A stretch of 64,000 nucleotides of DNA from Bacillota bacterium (GCA_023415825.1 JAEZJF010000021.1:148153-212152), one strand, 5' to 3'. Counted from the first letter of the stretch, positions 18,018-27,935 are shown. Program-made: numbers and translations. Notes: generated by a model not told the origin, from the letters alone.

Positions 18018-18833
18018 TCAATACCTCATATAAACTGCGGGCACCATGTACTTGAACCGTAAGGCCTTATTGGGCATGGCTTCGGAATGACCTGTAAACA
18101 GCAGCCCACCGGTATTTAAGCTGTGATAGTGTTTACCAACCAAATGGGCCTGGGTCTCCCGGTCGAAATAAATCATCACATTCCGGCAAAATATCATATC
18201 AAATTTTTTTCGGAAAGGAAAATCGTTCATGAGATTAAAGGATCTGAAGGTTACCAAATCCTTAATCTCCTGCTTGATTCCACATTGCTCCCCGGACTTG
18301 AAGAAATATTTTGCTTCAAAAATACGGGGCACTTCCGAAAGCAATGATCGATTATAAATGCCTTTTTGAGCCTCACTCAAAACGCGCGTGTCAATATCGG
18401 TGGCCAGCACCTTGATATTGTATTGATCCCCAAAGGTCTCTTTCAGCACCATGGCAAGTGTATAGGGTTCTTCACCCGTAGAGCTTGCGGCACTCCAGGC
18501 TCTGATCTCTCCGCTGGCCTTGATATGGGGATTATTGGCCAAAATGGAATGGGCCTTCTGCATAATGTAATCAAAATGCTGGCTTTCCCTGAAAAAGTCG
18601 GTCTTGTTGACTGTAATGGCATTGACAAACTCTTGTACCAATGCGGGGGGATGACCTGTGATCAAGGCATTGACGAAATAATCCCAATCTTCAATGCCGT
18701 TTCTTTGCATAACACGCTGTGCCCGCCCCAGCAGTATATCTTTTTTATCTCCCCCATATTGAAGGCCATAGCGTTGGCGAATGAGTTCATAAAGCCGTGT
18801 ATAATGATGCTCTGTAAATCGGGTTTGCCCCAT
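18018..18833 (-). CDS. cheR: Chemotaxis protein methyltransferase CheR
   Basis: 271 residues. The N-terminal all-helical domain (about 1-75) is followed by an S-adenosylmethionine methyltransferase domain with AWSAASSTGEEPYTLAM (AdoMet-binding motif I), VLATDIDTRVL, and FDMIFCRNVMIYFD (motif with Asn-Val). It methylates glutamates on the neighbouring receptor. The ATG at 18833 follows AAAGGG. Lies between mcp and cheA in the operon. Confidence 0.97.
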   Translation of the reverse strand: MGQTRFTEHHYTRLYELIRQRYGLQYGGDKKDILLGRAQRVMQRNGIEDWDYFVNALITGHPPALVQEFVNAITVNKTDFFRESQHFDYIMQKAHSILANNPHIKASGEIRAWSAASSTGEEPYTLAMVLKETFGDQYNIKVLATDIDTRVLSEAQKGIYNRSLLSEVPRIFEAKYFFKSGEQCGIKQEIKDLVTFRSFNLMNDFPFRKKFDMIFCRNVMIYFDRETQAHLVGKHYHSLNTGGLLFTGHSEAMPNKALRFKYMVPAVYMRY

Positions 18834-18871
18834 ACATTGCTGCCCTTTCGCTTTTTGGTGAAAATGTTGGT

Positions 18872-20482
18872 TTAAAAGTCTTGATCGTCCTCAAGGGGGA
18901 TGATATCTGAAGGCGAGAGTGCCTGACCCGGCTTATTCAAGCCATAACGCATGGGAACCTGTTCTCTGGAAGCAGTTGAAGCAATTCTTCCGGAAGCATG
19001 GGCAGCCATCCGGCGTCCTGACTGGGTAGCGGCATCGATGTCTGCAGCCGATCCTTTCACAAAATGCATGAGCTCACTTACGATTTCCTGGAGCTCATAG
19101 GATTGATTTCTGAGCTCTTCGGAGGCGGCTGCACTCTCTTCACTGGTAGCAGCATTCTGTTGGGTGGCCTTTTCCATCTGAGAAATAGCCTTGGTTACCT
19201 GTGATACACCTCTGAGCTGTTCTTCACTGGCGGCTGTGATCTCCGCCATGAGGGTCGTTACCTTTTCAGATCTCTGATTGATTTCCTCAAGGGAGCGGGC
19301 TACCTCACCACTGATGTCCACGCCGCGGTGCGAGAGTTCAATATTCTGCTCAATGAGGGCTGCCGTATCCTTTGCTGCCTGGGCACTTCTTTGGGCAAGA
19401 TTCCTTACCTCTTCAGCCACAACGGCAAAACCCTGACCTGCTTCCCCTGCTCTTGCAGCCTCAACCGCGGCATTCAGAGCGAGAATATTGGTTTGAAAAG
19501 CGATATCGTCAATAACCTTAATAATTTTGGATATTTTATCGCTGGATTTTTTGATTTCGTCCATGGAACCGCTCATGTCGGCCATCTGCCTGGTACCTTT
19601 GGTGGCCGAGTCACGGGCCTGGGTGGAGAGTACCGAAGCCTGACGCGTATTCTCGGTATTCTGCTTAACCATGGAGGTCGTTTCATCCATGGTAGCGGAG
19701 GTTTCCTGAATGGAAGCAGCCTGCTCATTGCTGGCCTCTGCAAGCTGGTGACTGGCTGCAGCCAATTGTGCCGAAGCAGCAGCTACCGACCGGGATGATT
19801 CGGAAAGGCGATCTGTTACCCTGGAGAGCATCCTGTTGATGCTTCTGGAGATGATGAGTCCAAGGGCAAGGGCGACAATAATACCCACAGCCATGACCAG
19901 AATCAAAAACCAATTGGCGGCTGCGCTGTCAGCTCTTAGCCTTGCATCCTCACTTTTACCCAGCTTAATGTTATCCTCAAAATGAAAATCAATATAGGAC
20001 TTCGCCGCTTGGTAGGGTGGTATTGCCGCTCCTCTTAGAATATCGTAAGCCTGCTGTTCCTGATTATCTAAAGATAGCTCCACCATTTGGAGCAAATACC
20101 CATGGTATTCATTGAGACTGCTCTGAAAATCTTTAAACTCTTTAATCTCATCCTCACCATGAATGGTTTTCTCATAGTGGGCCAGATACTCGTTGGTTTT
20201 TTTAATATTGGCATTGACCTGGTCGACATATTTTTGTCTGTCCCGGCTTCCTTCTTCCAATATCATGTCCCGGCTTAGGGCTCGGTTATCATTAAAAGCC
20301 ACTGCGACAATTCCCAAATCTCCCAGAGCTTCTCCGTATTGGCTGTATAGCTCCGAATAGTCATTCCTTTGGTTCTCAATAGTGATAATGCTCACTAGAC
20401 CGATTATACAGGTAATAAGTATGACAATTAAAAAGCTCCCGACTAATTTTGTACTGACCTTCATTTTTGCTAACCCATTCAT
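18872..20482 (-). CDS. Methyl-accepting chemotaxis protein with 4-helix-bundle sensor
   Basis: 536 residues. First membrane helix about 13-35 (LVGSFLIVILITCIIGLVSI); extracytoplasmic four-helix-bundle sensor (about 36-188) of the 4HB_MCP type; second helix about 190-215 (WFLILVMAVGIIVALALGL); short HAMP region; then the long coiled-coil signalling domain with the hairpin tip DDIAFQTNILALNAAVEAAR and VAEEVRNLAQRSA. The C-terminus is acidic (LEDDQDF) without an NWETF-type CheR tether. The ligand is unknown. Co-operonic with cheW upstream and cheR downstream, so this is probably the main receptor of this cluster. ATG after GGGGAG. Confidence 0.95.
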   Translation of the reverse strand: MNGLAKMKVSTKLVGSFLIVILITCIIGLVSIITIENQRNDYSELYSQYGEALGDLGIVAVAFNDNRALSRDMILEEGSRDRQKYVDQVNANIKKTNEYLAHYEKTIHGEDEIKEFKDFQSSLNEYHGYLLQMVELSLDNQEQQAYDILRGAAIPPYQAAKSYIDFHFEDNIKLGKSEDARLRADSAAANWFLILVMAVGIIVALALGLIISRSINRMLSRVTDRLSESSRSVAAASAQLAAASHQLAEASNEQAASIQETSATMDETTSMVKQNTENTRQASVLSTQARDSATKGTRQMADMSGSMDEIKKSSDKISKIIKVIDDIAFQTNILALNAAVEAARAGEAGQGFAVVAEEVRNLAQRSAQAAKDTAALIEQNIELSHRGVDISGEVARSLEEINQRSEKVTTLMAEITAASEEQLRGVSQVTKAISQMEKATQQNAATSEESAAASEELRNQSYELQEIVSELMHFVKGSAADIDAATQSGRRMAAHASGRIASTASREQVPMRYGLNKPGQALSPSDIIPLEDDQDF

Positions 20483-20513
20483 AGGCGACTCCCCTTAATT
20501 ATTTATTTTTCTG

Positions 20514-20999
20514 TTACGCAGGCATCTCCTCATCGGTTTGAAGGGTGATGCTCTCTTTTTCTTTATCTGTTAGAATTCTGTCGATATCCACCAGTAGGAC
20601 AACTTTGTCCTTCACCTTACCCAAGCCTGTTAAAAATTCCTGTTCAGCCTGGCTTGAAGATGGTGGAGGCTCAACACTCGAAGGCGCAATGTCTAAAACC
20701 TCTGAAACCGTGTCCACAACCAATCCACTCAGCTTTGGCCCAAATTCGGCCTGTATTTCGGTGACGACAATGCATGTCCTGTCGTCGTAGTCCCTATCTG
20801 CCATGCCAAATTTAAGCCGCAGATCAATAACCGGAATGATCTTCCCTCTTAGATTAATAACGCCCTTGAGATAATCAGGCATTTTGGGAACATGAGTAAT
20901 GGTCATCATGCCGATAATTTCCTTAACCTTCAGGATAGGAATCCCATAGGTTTCATTCCCTAGTAATAAAGTAAGAAATTTATTATGGTTAACTGCCAT
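20514..20999 (-). CDS. cheW: Chemotaxis coupling protein CheW
   Basis: 161 residues starting at the ATG at 20999, after GGGGGTG; an in-frame extension upstream has no ribosome site. The CheW fold is recognised from FLTLLLGNETYGIPILKVKE at the N-terminus, PDYLKGVINLRGKIIPVIDLR in the middle and GLVVDTVSEVLDI toward the C-terminus. It couples receptors to CheA at the membrane. First gene of the chemotaxis operon; the 257-base gap upstream separates it from the divergent murD and must hold both promoters. Confidence 0.96.
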   Translation of the reverse strand: MAVNHNKFLTLLLGNETYGIPILKVKEIIGMMTITHVPKMPDYLKGVINLRGKIIPVIDLRLKFGMADRDYDDRTCIVVTEIQAEFGPKLSGLVVDTVSEVLDIAPSSVEPPPSSSQAEQEFLTGLGKVKDKVVLLVDIDRILTDKEKESITLQTDEEMPA

Positions 21000-21256
21000 T
21001 TTTGCACCCCCTAATTCAGTTCTAAGCCTTCTTCTTTTCTGTATCAGTGTTTTGTTTACCACTGTATACCAATACAAAAACACGGTGATAAAAAAAATGT
21101 AACATTATCACTAAGTTCTGAAGAAATAGACAAGAACGACTCCTCATGCCTGTAAAAACTAAGCAACTTAACTATATCTAAACGAGTGCTAAAAAACCTT
21201 CAGACTCGATATATATTGTATAAATAAAAACCGCTAAAGGCTTTTGGGAGGACATT

Positions 21257-22651
21257 ATGAACGATAAGCTCTCCGCTTTTAAAGATCGGATCATCAAACA
21301 AAGGGTGGCTGTCATCGGCCTGGGCGTGAGCAATACCCCTCTGGTGGAGTATTTAGGCAAGCTCGGTGCGAGAATCACCGTCTTTGACAAAAATGACCGG
21401 GAATCCCTTAAGGATAAAATTGAAGCCTTAAAAAGCTACAATGTAGATTTTAGTTTGGGCCAGGACTATCTCTCCAGACTCAAAGGGTTCGATATCATCT
21501 TCAGAACACCCATTGTAAGGCCCGACATTCCGGAATTTTTGGAAGAAGAGAAAAACGGAGCGAGCATCACCTCCGAAATGGAGGTTTTTATGGAGCTATG
21601 TCCGGCTGAGGTATTAGCCGTTACAGGCAGCGACGGCAAGACCACTACAGCAACCATAACCTGTCGGATTATGGAAGAAGCAGGGTATCACTGCCTTTTA
21701 GGAGGAAATATCGGAACACCGCTTCTAAATCGCATTGACGACATTCAACCTGAGCATAAAATAGTTCTGGAGCTCAGCAGCTTTCAGCTTTTGACGATGA
21801 AAAAGAGCCCCCATGTGGCCATCATCACCAATATATCGCCCAATCATCTGGATGTCCACCGATCCATGGATGAGTACATAGATGCCAAGAAAAACATTTT
21901 CCGTTATCAAAGCAATCAAGACCTTCTTGTTCTCAACCACGACAACGCCATCACCCATGATTTTATGGGCGAGGCCCGGGGAAAGGTACTTTATTTCTCA
22001 CGAACCTGCGAGCTTGAGACGGGAGCCTTCCTTAAGGGAGATACCCTTTGTTACCGGGAGGATGGTGAGACCTGTGAGATAGTGGACAGAAAGGAAATTT
22101 TGCTTCCGGGAAATCATAATATTGAAAATTATTTAGCGGCTATAGCGGCCACAAAGGCTTATGTTGGACCGGAAGCAGTAAAAAAGACAGCGCAGAACCT
22201 CAGCGGCATAGAGCATCGCATTGAGTTTGTCAGGGAGCTTAACGGTGTCAAATACTATAACGATTCCATAGGAAGCAGCCCCAGCCGCACCATGGCAACT
22301 CTGAACGCATTTGATCAGCGCGTCATCCTTATTGCAGGAGGCTACGACAAAAACATCCCCTACGAACCGCTTGGTGAAGTGCTTGTTGAAAAAACCAAGC
22401 ATCTGATTTTAATCGGGCAGACATCCTCGCAAATAGAGATGTCCTTAATGCGTAAGCTTGTGGGGAAATACCGTGGCATCAATATCCGCATCACCCATTG
22501 CTCCACCTTGAAGCAAGCCGTGGACTGCGCCTCTCTTTCGGCCAAACCTGGAGATATTGTCCTTCTGTCACCGGCAAGTGCCAGCTTTGATATGTTCAAG
22601 GATTTTGAGGAAAGGGGAAATCGGTTTAAAGACTACGTACGAGAGCTATAA
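21257..22651 (+). CDS. murD: UDP-N-acetylmuramoylalanine-D-glutamate ligase MurD
   Basis: 464 residues. Adds D-glutamate to UDP-MurNAc-L-Ala in the cytoplasm during peptidoglycan synthesis. The N-terminal Rossmann domain has VAVIGLGVSNTPLVEYL; the central ATPase domain has the P-loop VTGSDGKTTT and the ELSSFQL and ISPNHLDVH motifs with the metal and carbamylated-Lys region (DAKKNIF); the C-terminal ligase domain has GIEHRIEFV, YYNDSIGSSPSRT and LIAGGYDK. Unusually for murD it is alone, not in a dcw cell-division cluster. ATG after GGGAGGA. Confidence 0.95.
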   Translation: MNDKLSAFKDRIIKQRVAVIGLGVSNTPLVEYLGKLGARITVFDKNDRESLKDKIEALKSYNVDFSLGQDYLSRLKGFDIIFRTPIVRPDIPEFLEEEKNGASITSEMEVFMELCPAEVLAVTGSDGKTTTATITCRIMEEAGYHCLLGGNIGTPLLNRIDDIQPEHKIVLELSSFQLLTMKKSPHVAIITNISPNHLDVHRSMDEYIDAKKNIFRYQSNQDLLVLNHDNAITHDFMGEARGKVLYFSRTCELETGAFLKGDTLCYREDGETCEIVDRKEILLPGNHNIENYLAAIAATKAYVGPEAVKKTAQNLSGIEHRIEFVRELNGVKYYNDSIGSSPSRTMATLNAFDQRVILIAGGYDKNIPYEPLGEVLVEKTKHLILIGQTSSQIEMSLMRKLVGKYRGINIRITHCSTLKQAVDCASLSAKPGDIVLLSPASASFDMFKDFEERGNRFKDYVREL

Positions 22652-22781
22652 TAACTTGTACTGTCGTAATAGGTTTACCCTTTTACTTTTCTTTTCCTTT
22701 TCTGTATAATTATCGAATGAGGTATCTCCTGGTGTCTCAGGTTGTAACAACTGTTCACATTCTATGGTCCGGGGAATAGGC

Positions 22782-24086
22782 ATGATTGATATGATGGATG
22801 GTTATGATTACTGCATTTGTTTCATAGAACAGCCTTCGAATCGAGCTCTTGCGGAAAGGCTTGTCTCAGAGGTGGCTTCTTACAAGCTGCCGAAAAATGT
22901 TCAGAAGCTTGAAAGGGTGGAATCCTATCAAAGGGCCTATCTCATGAGGCTTCCCTCTGGTGGGTTGCTGACCCCTGAGCAGGAGAGTCTTTTAAAACGC
23001 TGCAGGTGGCTTTTGATATTCTGCACGGGACAAGCTCGTGAAGCTCAAAATATACGTCAGGCCATCCAATTCTTTATGGCTGATAAGGGCCGGGCCTTCA
23101 TTCTTCCCATACTCCTGGAAGGCGAACCGCAGAACACCTTTCCGCCCGAGTTTTTTGAAGAGCGAATCAGTATGATAACTTTTTTTGACGGAACAACTCA
23201 GCCCGTTAAAGAAATAATCGAGCCCTTGGCCGTTGATATAAGAGCAAAGGATCATAAGACCTCCCTTTCCCTTATACATCATGCCCGTATAAAGGTAGTG
23301 GCCGCGCTGATCGGAGCAAGCTTTGACACCTTGGAGCAGCGGCATGAAAAAAGAATACGGCGGAGAGTCCAGTTCCTTGCCGCCATTATTCTTGCGATAC
23401 CTATTCTTTTGGGTACCTTTTTTACCTACCTTTGGATTAATTCAGAGCGTCAGATAGATAGAGCTACTCAAAAATCTCAAATTTCCAAGGATTTGTTGGC
23501 TGACATGTGTGAGAATTATCCAGCTCTTTTCAAGGATATTCCGGAAGCCCTTCCCGTGGTAAACGGACTTCTTCTGGACAATCTGGAAAAGCTCCGGGTT
23601 GCCGACAGCAGCTATATCACCCTACTGCCCGTCGACAATCTTATTCTTGCCGATGAATCGGACGACATGGAGCAAGCCCGGAAAAAGGCAAAAATCTTAC
23701 GTTATCTCGAAAGAAAAGACGATGCTGTTGCAGCCTATAAAGAGGTCTCACTTAAAATGGAGCAGGGTGGATATGAATTTCGAGCTGCTTCCCGCCCGTT
23801 TGCAAAGATGGTCCCCGCCTCTTTATATCCCTGCGGTATATGGGTTAGATCCATCAGTGATGAAACCTCCAAGGCTTGTGACGGCCTTTTAAACGGAGAT
23901 ATCATCGTTACCGCAAAAGGCTTCAAATTCAGGAGCATTGAGCAGTTTCAGTATCATGTCTACTCTTACCTTCCCCAGAACAAAACAATGGAAATGATCA
24001 TACTCAGGCTTGAAGGAGAAAGCCTTAAAGAGCTTACCCTGGATATAAAGCCTGAGGATTTGAAATTTGAAAGCGAAGAGCTCTAG
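22782..24086 (+). CDS. Membrane protein with TIR-like N-terminus and PDZ-like C-terminus
   Basis: 434 residues from the ATG at 22782 (after GGGG; an ATG 18 bases upstream lacks a site). Residues about 5-165 resemble a diverged TIR fold (YDYCICFIE, then LLKRCRWLLIFCTGQA, then FILPILLEGEPQNTFPPEFF, spaced as in the next gene's TIR domain). A basic segment (EKRIRRRVQ) and one membrane helix (FLAAIILAIPILLGTFFTYL) follow, then an external part of about 220 residues whose end (CDGLLNGDIIVTAKGFKFRS) looks like a PDZ carboxylate-binding repeat. No obvious catalytic Glu was identified in the TIR-like part. First gene of a three-gene operon; gap of 16 bases to the next. Confidence 0.7.
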   Translation: MIDMMDGYDYCICFIEQPSNRALAERLVSEVASYKLPKNVQKLERVESYQRAYLMRLPSGGLLTPEQESLLKRCRWLLIFCTGQAREAQNIRQAIQFFMADKGRAFILPILLEGEPQNTFPPEFFEERISMITFFDGTTQPVKEIIEPLAVDIRAKDHKTSLSLIHHARIKVVAALIGASFDTLEQRHEKRIRRRVQFLAAIILAIPILLGTFFTYLWINSERQIDRATQKSQISKDLLADMCENYPALFKDIPEALPVVNGLLLDNLEKLRVADSSYITLLPVDNLILADESDDMEQARKKAKILRYLERKDDAVAAYKEVSLKMEQGGYEFRAASRPFAKMVPASLYPCGIWVRSISDETSKACDGLLNGDIIVTAKGFKFRSIEQFQYHVYSYLPQNKTMEMIILRLEGESLKELTLDIKPEDLKFESEEL

Positions 24087-24102
24087 AAAGGGGGATGTGG
24101 CC

Positions 24103-25938
24103 ATGAATTTAAACGCTGTACAACATTATGACGTTTTCTTAAGCTACCGCCACAAACCCCGGGATAGCAAAATATGCAAGAAAGTGCATACCCTTCTGGA
24201 AACCTTTAAACCCCCGAGAAAATATAAACAGGCTGATATTAAAAGAGTTTTCCGTGACAATGAAGAGCTTCCGGCCGCCGGGGTATTGAGCGATACCATT
24301 GGAGAAGCACTGAAGAACTCTCGTATTCTTTTGGTCATTTGCTCACCGGACACGCCCCAATCCCAGTGGGTGGATCGGGAGGTTCGCACCTTTATGGAAC
24401 TGGGTCGCTCAGACAAGATCTTTTCTCTCCTTATTGCTGGAGATGCTGAAAATTCCTTCCCTCCCTCACTGCGACTTGTTCCTGGCATTGAAAACAGGAC
24501 ATTGCGCATTCAGGCAGGAAGTGAGCAAAGCAACAGAAAGCTGAAGATGGAGCTTCTAAAAATCGTGGCAGCGGCGACCGATACACCCTGCGACCCTCTT
24601 CGTATTGCCGTAGGAAGGCGCAGGCTTCGCCGTTCTATTTTTGCTGCAGCGGCATTATCCCTTTTTCTGTTTGCTTCGGGCTTCTATTCCCTCTATCAAT
24701 GGACTAAAGCATCCTATTATAATCTGGTTGCGCAAAGAGAGGAATTGGTCATTCATGACGTCATCAACAGCATTACCTTTGATCTGACTAAGGCTGTGGA
24801 TTCTCTGCCGGGTGCTTCCGGAGCCCTAGCCGCCATCCTATCGGCCAATATTGAGTATATGGATCGCATGATGGCTATTGACGGCTCTTCAGAAAAAACC
24901 CAGACAGATAAAGGGAATAATTACTTAAGCCTTGCGCGGGCCTATTTGATGGAGGGTGATTATGATAAGGCCTCAGAATCGGCTCAGCAGGCCATTATCC
25001 TCTTTGAAGATCTGGCAGAAGACAGCACGGACTTAACCATTATCAAGGAACTGGCCATAAGCTACAATATAGCGGGACTTTATATGCAGTCCATGAGCAA
25101 ATGGGAAGACGCGGTAGATTTTCTGGGAAAAGCAGCGGATGTTTATAAAGAGTTGGGTGAATTAGAGCCCGAAGCCGATCATCCCGCGAGCCGGGCCGAT
25201 TGTTTGAACAATTTAGCTGTCTGCCACTATTTGAAGGGTGACTATGAGAATGCGGCAGATATGTTTATAGAAGAAATGAAACTTCGTAAAAAAAGCATGG
25301 GAAAAGACCCTTCTTACGAAGATCAAAGGACACTTGCCGACCTTGCGGCGACTATAGGATCATGCCTCATGTCAGCCCAGGAATATAAGCGTGCCGAATC
25401 CTATCATACTCAAGCAATGTCCCTTTATAAATCCCTGTTCGAACAGACTCCAGACGCTTCAAGTCATAAGTCGTATGTAACAGCTCTCTATTCCCTGGGA
25501 AGAAGCCAGGTATTTGCAAAAAAAGATACGGAGGCCGAGTACAACTTGAGATTAAGCGTTGTGGAGGCTGATAAGCTAACCCGTGAATCACTCCCTGAAT
25601 TCGACCCCCTATATCTCTGCATGTATGCCATGTATGATTTACTCTATGGGGATGAAAACAAACGAGAAGAAGCCCTTAATATTGCCTCAGAGGCATATAA
25701 TATCAATGCAACCGACCCCTTCATTCGTCTTACCTACGCCTATAGCCTTCTTTTTAACGGTCACGCTACAGAGGCCCTGGAAGAGCTCCGTACTTTCATG
25801 CATGAGGACGTATCCAATACCAAAGTCATTTTACAGGATATCGAGCTCTTCATCATCAGGGACCGTACCACAGAGGATCTATTGCACTTGAGAGAAACCT
25901 TGTCCTTGAGCCAAGGAGATAGTTCTCTCACCCCATGA
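24103..25938 (+). CDS. TIR-domain membrane protein with extracellular TPR repeats
   Basis: 611 residues from the ATG at 24103 after AGGGGG. The N-terminal TIR-type domain (about 5-140) begins HYDVFLSYRHKPRDSKICKK and contains RVFRDNEELPAAG, SRILLVICSPDTPQSQWV and DREVRTFME. A basic stretch and one membrane helix follow (about 185-205, FAAAALSLFLFASGFYSLYQ), then a long C-terminal part of tetratricopeptide-like repeats (for example LARAYLMEGDYDKASESAQQ; NNLAVCHYLKGDYENAADM). TIR proteins with TM and TPR occur in several clostridial genomes. NADase activity is known for some TIR domains but is not shown here. Second gene of the operon. Confidence 0.82.
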   Translation: MNLNAVQHYDVFLSYRHKPRDSKICKKVHTLLETFKPPRKYKQADIKRVFRDNEELPAAGVLSDTIGEALKNSRILLVICSPDTPQSQWVDREVRTFMELGRSDKIFSLLIAGDAENSFPPSLRLVPGIENRTLRIQAGSEQSNRKLKMELLKIVAAATDTPCDPLRIAVGRRRLRRSIFAAAALSLFLFASGFYSLYQWTKASYYNLVAQREELVIHDVINSITFDLTKAVDSLPGASGALAAILSANIEYMDRMMAIDGSSEKTQTDKGNNYLSLARAYLMEGDYDKASESAQQAIILFEDLAEDSTDLTIIKELAISYNIAGLYMQSMSKWEDAVDFLGKAADVYKELGELEPEADHPASRADCLNNLAVCHYLKGDYENAADMFIEEMKLRKKSMGKDPSYEDQRTLADLAATIGSCLMSAQEYKRAESYHTQAMSLYKSLFEQTPDASSHKSYVTALYSLGRSQVFAKKDTEAEYNLRLSVVEADKLTRESLPEFDPLYLCMYAMYDLLYGDENKREEALNIASEAYNINATDPFIRLTYAYSLLFNGHATEALEELRTFMHEDVSNTKVILQDIELFIIRDRTTEDLLHLRETLSLSQGDSSLTP

Positions 25939-25968
25939 AACAGGACGGAACAATTAGGGAGGATTTTT

Positions 25969-26910
25969 ATGCGGAAAAGCACCTGGTTTCGTGTCATACT
26001 CGTGATCTTGGCCTTTGTCATGGCCTTGTCCCTTGTGGGCTGCATTTTTTCACAGAACGACGATGAGGATGAAGATGAAAAGACGTCGGACAGAAAGGAA
26101 TCTCGAAAGAGCAAAAAGGGAGCTTATGAGAACCTGGTCATCAATGATTTTCCTGTCGCGTCTGAGAATTTCATTCTGGAGGAGCACGGCAAATCAACGT
26201 ATATCCTGCTGGACAGCGAAATCATCACCTATCCCTTCAAGATTCCCTATGCATCTACCTCCTATCCTGAGCTTACTACCGACAACGGACAGATTACCAT
26301 GTCCTGGTCTGATCAGGACAACATTATTCTGAAGATTGATATGGTTGAGGGAAGCCAAGAGGCGTTTATTAATAGCAGTGACGAGCCTATTGACATGGGT
26401 GTGTCACCGAAAACTATTAACGATAAGCTCTTTATTCCTATTAATCTGATTGCTGAAGTACTTAAGCTTACCGAGACCTATGACCGGAAATACAATATTA
26501 CCATTCTTCACAGCCAGGAGAACTTTCCTGAAGACTTACTGGTGGGAAGCTGGTCAGATACCCATACCGACATCTTTACACTTTTTGAAAGTACTGTTGC
26601 AGGAGCAGGATCTTTATCCTCATATGCAATGGGCTATGAGTTCAAAGAGGATGGCACCTATCGCCTTTTGATGGTGACGGTGGGAGGCTTTACTGATAAG
26701 CTTATCCAATGCAAAGGTAAATATAAGCTTCTAGGAAACACCATCTTTTGTTATGATATCTATGAAACCCTCTATGAAGGAACCCCTTTTAAGCTGGTTC
26801 ACAAAAACATGAAGCTTGATGAACCGAGCTATGAATTTATTAGCAATTATAACCCTGATGAGAATAGTATTGACCTCAATGCTTTCTGGCTGTATAAAAT
26901 CGATCCATAG
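25969..26910 (+). CDS. Lipoprotein with copper-amine-oxidase-like stalk domain
   Basis: 313 residues with a signal peptide and lipobox ALSLVGC (Cys about 24), so it is anchored on the outer face of the membrane. An acidic/basic linker (DDEDEDEKTSDRKESRKSKK) leads to a region (about 55-170) with NDKLFIPINLIAEVLKLTETYD, like the copper-amine-oxidase N-terminal-like domains common on clostridial surface proteins. A C-terminal beta-rich domain (about 180-313) starts LVGSWSDTHTD, like lipocalin/DUF-type surface modules. It closes the TIR operon 30 bases after the preceding gene and is followed by a terminator. ATG after GGGAGGA. Confidence 0.75.
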   Translation: MRKSTWFRVILVILAFVMALSLVGCIFSQNDDEDEDEKTSDRKESRKSKKGAYENLVINDFPVASENFILEEHGKSTYILLDSEIITYPFKIPYASTSYPELTTDNGQITMSWSDQDNIILKIDMVEGSQEAFINSSDEPIDMGVSPKTINDKLFIPINLIAEVLKLTETYDRKYNITILHSQENFPEDLLVGSWSDTHTDIFTLFESTVAGAGSLSSYAMGYEFKEDGTYRLLMVTVGGFTDKLIQCKGKYKLLGNTIFCYDIYETLYEGTPFKLVHKNMKLDEPSYEFISNYNPDENSIDLNAFWLYKIDP

Positions 26911-26921
26911 CCTCAGATCGG

Positions 26922-26977
26922 AAATGTGCCCTTAAGAACTCCTATAGATAACGAAATTCTTAAGCGGCACATTTTTA
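26922..26977 (+). terminator. Terminator of the TIR-lipoprotein operon
   Basis: Inverted arms AAATGTGCCCTTAAGAA and its imperfect complement (26956-26973) with an 18-base loop, ending in ATTTTTAT. It sits between convergent genes and may serve cysK as well. Confidence 0.78.
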
Positions 26978-27002
26978 TGATAGAGGATATAGCTTTATGA
27001 TT

Positions 27003-27935
27003 CTATTCTTCGGTGAACAAGGCCGTTGACAGGTAACGTTCACCTGTATCAGGAAGGATCACCACAATATTCTTACCCTTGTTTTCGGGTCTCTTGGCAA
27101 GAACGGTGGCTGCATGGATGGCTGCGCCGCTTGAAATACCTACAAGTAAGCCTTCAGTTTTTGCAATCTTCCGGGAGGCCAGGAAGGCTTCTTCATTCTT
27201 AACCTTGATAATTTCGTCCAGGACACTCCTATTCAACACATCGGGTACAAAGCCGGCACCGATTCCCTGAATCTTATGGGGCCCCTTTGGATCACCCGAT
27301 AAAACAGCTGAGTCAAAGGGTTCAACCGCCACAACCTTAACACCAGGGTTTTTGCTTTTTAAAAACTCACCGACACCGGTAACAGTTCCTCCGGTTCCAA
27401 CACCCGCAACAAAAATGTCAACCTCTCCGTCAGTGTCGTTCCATATCTCCTCTGCGGTAGTCTTACGATGAATTTCAGGGTTTGCAGGATTTTTGAACTG
27501 CTGGGGTATAAAGGAATTGGGAATCTCAGATGCAAGCTCCTCAGCCTTTCGGATGGCTCCGGCCATTCCTTCAGGTCCGGGTGTTAAGATCAGTTCAGCT
27601 CCCAGCGCCTTCATCATGTTTCTTCGTTCCAAGCTGAAGGTCTCAGGCAGAGTGATGATGAGTCTATATCCCTTAGCTGCTGTTACAAAGGAAAGAGCGA
27701 TTCCCGTATTGCCGCTGGTAGGTTCAATGATGACCGTATCTTTATTGATGAGTCCTTTTTCTTCAGCATCCTTTATCATGGCATAGCCAATTCTGTCCTT
27801 AACACTGCCCAAAGGATTAAAGTATTCCAGCTTACCTAAGATTGTTGCTTCAATACCCTGCTCCCTCTCATAATTGGTGAGCTCTAATAGAGGGGTATTG
27901 CCGATAAGGTCGGTAAGATTTTTTGCAATTTTCAT
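27003..27935 (-). CDS. cysK: Cysteine synthase A (O-acetylserine sulfhydrylase)
   Basis: 310 residues, PLP enzyme making cysteine from O-acetylserine and sulfide. The PLP Lys is in NPLGSVKDRIGYAM, the substrate loop is PTSGNTGIAL, the phosphate-binding glycine loop is VAGVGTGGTVTGVGE, and the C-terminal part has LVGISSGAA. I start at the ATG at 27935 (MKIAKNLTDLIGNTPL) after GGAGG; an upstream in-frame start has no site. It has its own consensus promoter and heads no obvious operon; mnmA, metY and two Rrf2 regulators lie upstream on the same strand. Confidence 0.96.
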   Translation of the reverse strand: MKIAKNLTDLIGNTPLLELTNYEREQGIEATILGKLEYFNPLGSVKDRIGYAMIKDAEEKGLINKDTVIIEPTSGNTGIALSFVTAAKGYRLIITLPETFSLERRNMMKALGAELILTPGPEGMAGAIRKAEELASEIPNSFIPQQFKNPANPEIHRKTTAEEIWNDTDGEVDIFVAGVGTGGTVTGVGEFLKSKNPGVKVVAVEPFDSAVLSGDPKGPHKIQGIGAGFVPDVLNRSVLDEIIKVKNEEAFLASRKIAKTEGLLVGISSGAAIHAATVLAKRPENKGKNIVVILPDTGERYLSTALFTEE

